From NCBI RefSeq assembly GCF_009932375.1, contig NZ_BLJG01000077.1, positions 1 to 61,802 on the forward strand: 61,802 nt of DNA, written 5' to 3'. The notes under the pieces were generated by a model, which made no database searches, had not been told where the DNA came from, and saw only the letters and a list, made by a program, of their open reading frames with translations. Positions 58,151 to 61,802 of the stretch are shown here, piece after piece (positions within the stretch are counted from its first letter, which is position 1; each line of letters begins with the position of its first letter). The translations under genes were made by a program, and so were the position numbers. The DNA comes from Pseudomonas juntendi (GTDB lineage: Bacteria > Pseudomonadota > Gammaproteobacteria > Pseudomonadales > Pseudomonadaceae).

Positions 58151-59152
58151 TTAAACCTTCAGCACCAACTTGCCAAAATTCTCACCGTTGAACAGCTTCA
58201 GCAAGGTCTCTGGGAAGGTCTCCAGCCCCTCCACCACATCTTCCTTGCTTTTCACCTGTCCGCTGGCCAGCCACCCGGCAATTTCCTGTGCGGCCTTGCC
58301 GTACTCCTTGGTGTGGTCCATCACCACAAAACCTTCCATGCGCGCGCGGTTCACCAGCAATGCCAGGTAGTTGGCCGGGCCCTTCACCGCTTCCTTGTTG
58401 TTGTACTGGCTGATGGCGCCGCAAATCACGATGCGCGCCTTGAAGTTGATGCGCGTCAGCACCGCGTCCAGAATCTCGCCGCCCACGTTGTCGAAGTACA
58501 CGTCCACGCCTTTCGGGCATTCGCGCTTCAAACCGGCCAGCACGTCTTCGGCCTTGTAGTCGATCACCCCGTCAAAGCCCAGTTCGTCCTTCAGGTACTG
58601 GCACTTCTCGGCGCCGCCAGCAATGCCCACCACGCGGCAACCCTTCACTTTGGCAATCTGCCCGACAATGCTGCCCACCGCGCCGGCCGCGCCGGAAATC
58701 ACCACGGTGTCGCCAGCCTTGGGCTGGCCCACTTCCAGCAGGGCGAAGTAGGCGGTCATGCCGGTCATGCCCAGCGCCGACAGGTAGCGTGGCAGCGGCG
58801 CCAGGTTGGGGTCGATTTTGTGCAGGCCCTGGGGCTCGCCGGTGAAGTAGTCCTGCACGCCCAGCGCGCCGCTTACATGGTCGCCGGGCTTGAAGTCCGG
58901 GTGGTTGGAAGCCACCACCTCGCCCACGCCCAGCGCGCGCATCACCTGGCCCAGGGCTACGGGCGGAATGTAGGACTTGCCTTCGTTCATCCAGCCGCGC
59001 ATGGCGGGGTCCAGCGACAGGTACAGGTTGCGCACCAGCACCTGGCCTTCGCCGGGTTGCTCGGCAGGTACGGTCTCGTAGCTGAAGTCGTCTCGGCGCA
59101 CGGCACCCACCGGGCGTTTGGCGAGCAGGAAGCGGCGGTTGGTTTGGCTCAT
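58151..59152 (-). CDS. MDR-family NADP-dependent oxidoreductase (YncB/CurA type)
   Basis: 333 residues of the zinc-free medium-chain reductase group related to leukotriene B4 12-hydroxydehydrogenase and curcumin reductase. It starts with SQTNRRFLLAKRPVGAV; LSLDPAMRGWMN is family-typical; the NADP fold begins VVISGAAGAVGSIVGQIAK near 152-170. It would reduce double bonds of alpha,beta-unsaturated ketones or aldehydes; the natural substrate is unknown. Divergent from the SDR gene 177 bases away. Confidence 0.9.
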   Translation of the reverse strand: MSQTNRRFLLAKRPVGAVRRDDFSYETVPAEQPGEGQVLVRNLYLSLDPAMRGWMNEGKSYIPPVALGQVMRALGVGEVVASNHPDFKPGDHVSGALGVQDYFTGEPQGLHKIDPNLAPLPRYLSALGMTGMTAYFALLEVGQPKAGDTVVISGAAGAVGSIVGQIAKVKGCRVVGIAGGAEKCQYLKDELGFDGVIDYKAEDVLAGLKRECPKGVDVYFDNVGGEILDAVLTRINFKARIVICGAISQYNNKEAVKGPANYLALLVNRARMEGFVVMDHTKEYGKAAQEIAGWLASGQVKSKEDVVEGLETFPETLLKLFNGENFGKLVLKV

Positions 59153-59329
59153 GACGGGGTCCTTGTAGGCAGTGGAGGGAAACAGGGCTTCAATCTACCC
59201 TGTTGATGAAGACAGGTCCTTAATATCACTGACAAGCATGGCAGCCCAAATGCTCATGTGATGATGCTGCCCCGCCAGCCAACGCCTGACTATGCTCTGA
59301 ACCCCACCATACCGTCACAGGAGCGCGCG

Positions 59330-60091
59330 ATGAGCATGACCTTTTCTGGCCAGGTAGCCCTGGTTACCGGCGCGGCGGCCGGCATTGGCCGGGCAACCGC
59401 CCTGGGGTTCGCCCAGCAGGGTTTGAAGGTGGTAGTGGCCGACCGCGACACGGTCGGCGGTGAAGCCACCGTAGCGCTTATCCAGGCAGCGGGGGGCCAG
59501 GCGCTGTTCATTGCCTGCGACGTAACCCGTGACGCATCGGTGCGCCAGTTGCACGACGAGCTGATGGCGGCCTATGGCCGGCTCGACTATGCCTTCAACA
59601 ACGCCGGTATCGAGATCGAGCAGCATCGCCTGGCCGATGGCAGCGAGGCCGAGTTCGACGCCATCATGGGCGTGAACGTGAAGGGGGTGTGGCTGTGCAT
59701 GAAGTACCAGCTGCCGTTGCTGCTGGCCCAGGGCGGCGGGGTGATCGTCAATACCGCTTCGGTGGCAGGGCTGGGCGCGGCGCCGAAGATGAGCATCTAC
59801 AGTGCCAGCAAGCATGCGGTCATCGGCCTGACCAAGTCGGCGGCCATCGAGTACGCCAAGAAGGGCATCCGCGTGAACGCGGTGTGCCCGGCGGTGATCG
59901 ACACCGACATGTTCCGCCGCGCCTATGAAGCTGACCCGCGCAAGGCTGAATTCGCCGCGGCCATGCACCCGGTCGGGCGCATTGGCAAGGTGGAGGAAAT
60001 TGCCAGTGCGGTGCTGTACTTGTGCAGCGACGGCGCGGCGTTCACCACTGGCCACTGCCTGACCGTGGACGGTGGGGCGACAGCGATCTGA
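59330..60091 (+). CDS. Short-chain dehydrogenase/reductase
   Basis: 253 residues, classical SDR. It has the TGAAAGIGRATAL cofactor loop near 12-24, NNAGIE near 87, the catalytic Ser of NTASVAG and the YSASKHA Tyr-Lys pair near 157-163. The ADRDT after the second strand, with acidic D, suggests NAD rather than NADP. ATG 59330 has AGGAG upstream. The substrate is unknown. A 140-base gap separates it from the chemoreceptor. Confidence 0.92.
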   Translation: MSMTFSGQVALVTGAAAGIGRATALGFAQQGLKVVVADRDTVGGEATVALIQAAGGQALFIACDVTRDASVRQLHDELMAAYGRLDYAFNNAGIEIEQHRLADGSEAEFDAIMGVNVKGVWLCMKYQLPLLLAQGGGVIVNTASVAGLGAAPKMSIYSASKHAVIGLTKSAAIEYAKKGIRVNAVCPAVIDTDMFRRAYEADPRKAEFAAAMHPVGRIGKVEEIASAVLYLCSDGAAFTTGHCLTVDGGATAI

Positions 60092-60231
60092 TGAAACCGA
60101 CTTCAGCGCAGCTAAAAGCGACAAGACATAGCTATTTGACACTATTCTGACGTCAGGCCCTTGTTCAGCAGCAGGCAACGTTGCCAACCTTGGCCTTCGG
60201 GTTAACCTCGCAAGCACAAGGGGAATGGGCA

Positions 60232-61802
60232 ATGGGCGCGAGCAAGCATGGTGTGCTGGCCAACCTGGGCATGGCCCGCAAACTGGGGCTGGGCTTTGCC
60301 CTGGTGCTGCTGCTGACACTGGCGGTCGCAGCCATTGGTGTTGCGGCGTTATACAGCGTGGGCCAGCGCTTCGACAGCTTGCGCCAGCTGGCCCAGTTCA
60401 ATACCGACCTGCTGCGCTTGCGCCAGCACGAACAGGCATTTGCCCTGCGTTCCGACCTGAAACAGGCCGAGGCGCTGCGCAGCGGCCTCAAGGGCCTGGC
60501 CGAGCGCTCCCGTACCCTGCCGGCGCTGACGGCGGCAGAGTCCGACCTGGCGGCCTACGGCCAGGCATTCGAGGCCTTCGTGCAGGCGGTGCAGGCCAAG
60601 GAGCTGGCGCTGGACATGGCCAGCTGGTCGGTGTCCAGCGTGGCCAATAACCTGGATGTGCTGCAGGCCGGCCTGGCCGACGATGGCGTGTACACCCTCA
60701 AGCAGTCCCAAGGCCAGCAGGGCGGCGAGTTTCTCGAGCAAGCCGGGCAGGTGGCACAGGTGTCGCGGCTGATGCTGCAGGCCATGGACGAAGCGCGGGT
60801 GCGCCTGGAGCAAAGCCGCAAGGGCGAAGAGGGTGTCAGTAAAGAGCGCATTGCTCAAACCGTCGAGGCGGCCAGCCTGGTCGGCCAGCTGCAGGGCGCC
60901 GTTACCGATGCCGGTTACCAGAGCGTGCTGGGCGAAGTGGCGGGGCACATCGGCAGCTTCTCGGAAAAGCTCAACGAATACACCGACGAGTTGGCCCGTG
61001 AACAAGGGTTGAAGGACCAGTTGCAAGCCAGTGCCGAGCAGGTCACCGGGCGCGTCGACCAGGCTTACCTAGCGCAGGAGCAGGCCCTGCAGGGCGAGCT
61101 GCAGCGCAATGCCCTGGCCATTGGCCTGGCCACGGTGCTGGCGCTGTTGGCCGGCGTGCTGGCGGCCTGGTTGATTACCCGCGCGGTGGTTGGCCCGCTC
61201 AAGCATGTGATCGCCCGCGCCCAGCGCATTGCTGCGGGCGAGCTGGCGTTCGATGCCCAGGCGCCGCGGCGTGACGAAGTGGGGCAGTTGATGCAGGCCA
61301 TGCAGCAGATGGCCGCGGGGCTGGCCGGTATTGTCAGTGGCTTGCAGCAGGGCATCGAGCAACTGGCAGGCAGTGCCCAGGCGCTGTCGGCGGTGACCGA
61401 ACAGACCAACCGTGAGGTGGGCAGCCAGAAAGAGGAAACCGAACAGGTCGCCACCGCCATGCAACAGATGACCGCCACCGTGCACGATGTGGCGCGCAAC
61501 GCCGAAGAAGCGGCCCAGGCGGCCGAGGCGGCAGACGCCAAGGTCGGCTCGGGTCAGCAGGTGGTGCGCCAGAGCATGCAGCGCATCGAACAACTGGCCG
61601 CTGCGGCGGAAACCGCCAGTGCCGGCATCGACAGCCTCAGTGCCGAAATCCATACCATTGGCGATGTGCTGGAAGTGATCAAGAGCGTGGCCGAGCAAAC
61701 CAACCTGCTGGCGCTGAACGCCGCCATCGAAGCGGCACGGGCGGGTGAGCAGGGGCGCGGTTTTGCCGTGGTGGCCGATGAGGTGCGGGCGCTGGCCAAG
61801 CG
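60232..61802 (+). CDS. Methyl-accepting chemotaxis protein, truncated by window end
   Basis: The frame is open from ATG 60232 to the last base (523 codons seen), so the C terminus is outside. A membrane span at about 18-40 is followed by a long, all-helical periplasmic sensor region (about 41-290), of the size of helical bimodular or related four-helix sensors, then a second span (about 293-318), a HAMP domain (about 320-370) and the start of the signalling domain with [19 protein letters not shown] and [12 protein letters not shown]. It is therefore a standard transmembrane chemoreceptor. The ligand cannot be told from sequence. A longer alternative frame at 60225 is out of phase and not real. 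Confidence 0.95.
   Translation, partial: MGASKHGVLANLGMARKLGLGFALVLLLTLAVAAIGVAALYSVGQRFDSLRQLAQFNTDLLRLRQHEQAFALRSDLKQAEALRSGLKGLAERSRTLPALTAAESDLAAYGQAFEAFVQAVQAKELALDMASWSVSSVANNLDVLQAGLADDGVYTLKQSQGQQGGEFLEQAGQVAQVSRLMLQAMDEARVRLEQSRKGEEGVSKERIAQTVEAASLVGQLQGAVTDAGYQSVLGEVAGHIGSFSEKLNEYTDELAREQGLKDQLQASAEQVTGRVDQAYLAQEQALQGELQRNALAIGLATVLALLAGVLAAWLITRAVVGPLKHVIARAQRIAAGELAFDAQAPRRDEVGQLMQAMQQMAAGLAGIVSGLQQGIEQLAGSAQALSAVTEQTNREVGSQKEETEQVATAMQQMTATVHDVARNAEEAAQAAEAADAKVGSGQQVVRQSMQRIEQLAAAAETASAGIDSLSAEIHTIGDVLEVIKSVAEQTNLLALNAAIEAARAGEQGRGFAVVADEVRALAK

Noticed and set aside
58106..59206. 366-codon open frame antisense to the MDR gene
   Set aside because: Histidine- and alanine-rich shadow of a conserved oxidoreductase.

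Overview
The window looks like a chromosomal segment of a Pseudomonas putida-group bacterium. The evidence is the GC-rich codon use of the core genes, pseudomonad-type LPS genes (wbpL, wbpM, gmd, rmd, wbpY/wbpZ-like), a DUF3077 gene, and the neighbourhood of pyrF, DUF2897 and a chemoreceptor. This is recognition from sequence; no database search was run. Most of the window, about 0.7-44 kb plus 55.7-57.8 kb, is a cell-surface polysaccharide locus.

Layout. 1-420 is the 3' end of an MBL-fold/beta-CASP hydrolase. 744-12554 (+) is a tightly coupled run: manC and manB (GDP-mannose supply), wzm and wzt (ABC export), a methyltransferase with a coiled coil, a tandem GT4 enzyme, and a gtr-type side-glycosylation cassette (GT-C-like protein, gtrB, gtrA). 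It ends at a convergent terminator region. 12952-27961 is all on the minus strand. It holds rmlBDAC (dTDP-L-rhamnose), ugd (UDP-glucuronate), four large multidomain glycosyltransferases and a coiled-coil protein of unknown function. The stretch from about 16.4 to 23 kb is visibly AT-richer and probably imported. 28070-30402 (-) is a two-gene operon: an unrecognised 295-aa protein, then an RTX/DUF4214 protein that looks like a type I secretion substrate. The matching secretion system (ABC ATPase, HlyD-type adaptor, TolC-type porin) is transcribed divergently at 30920-35484 (+). 35811-44209 (+) carries gmd, rmd, two GT4 enzymes, an epimerase, the initiating transferase wbpL and wbpM. A fragment of a kdsD-like CBS domain and a kdsA copy (-) close the cluster.

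44.5-54.5 kb is accessory DNA. It holds a DUF3077 gene with an unusual structured leader that can pair with its own ribosome binding site, a 643-aa protein with a PD-(D/E)XK-like nuclease signature, a secreted 598-aa protein of unknown function, a ComEA-like HhH protein, and a 1017-aa membrane NACHT NTPase that resembles known anti-phage NACHT proteins. From 54.6 kb onward the genes look conserved: DUF2897, pyrF, an O-antigen ligase-like protein, a GT2 enzyme, an MDR oxidoreductase, an SDR, and a chemoreceptor cut by the window edge.

How the genes fit together. ManC/ManB/Gmd/Rmd would make GDP-D-rhamnose, and RmlBDAC dTDP-L-rhamnose. WbpL would start the lipid-linked chain, GT4 enzymes extend it, the methyltransferase may cap it, Wzm/Wzt export it, and the WaaL-like protein ligate it. 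No Wzx or Wzy was recognised, so the ABC-dependent route is the simplest reading. The strongest candidate for an undescribed system is the RTX/DUF4214 protein with its 295-aa partner and dedicated type I exporter, flanked by large glycosyltransferases and O-chain genes. That layout recalls the Caulobacter S-layer locus (rsaA plus exporter plus O-polysaccharide genes). The leader RNA at 45.9-46.05 kb and the NACHT/nuclease-like island are the next most interesting items.
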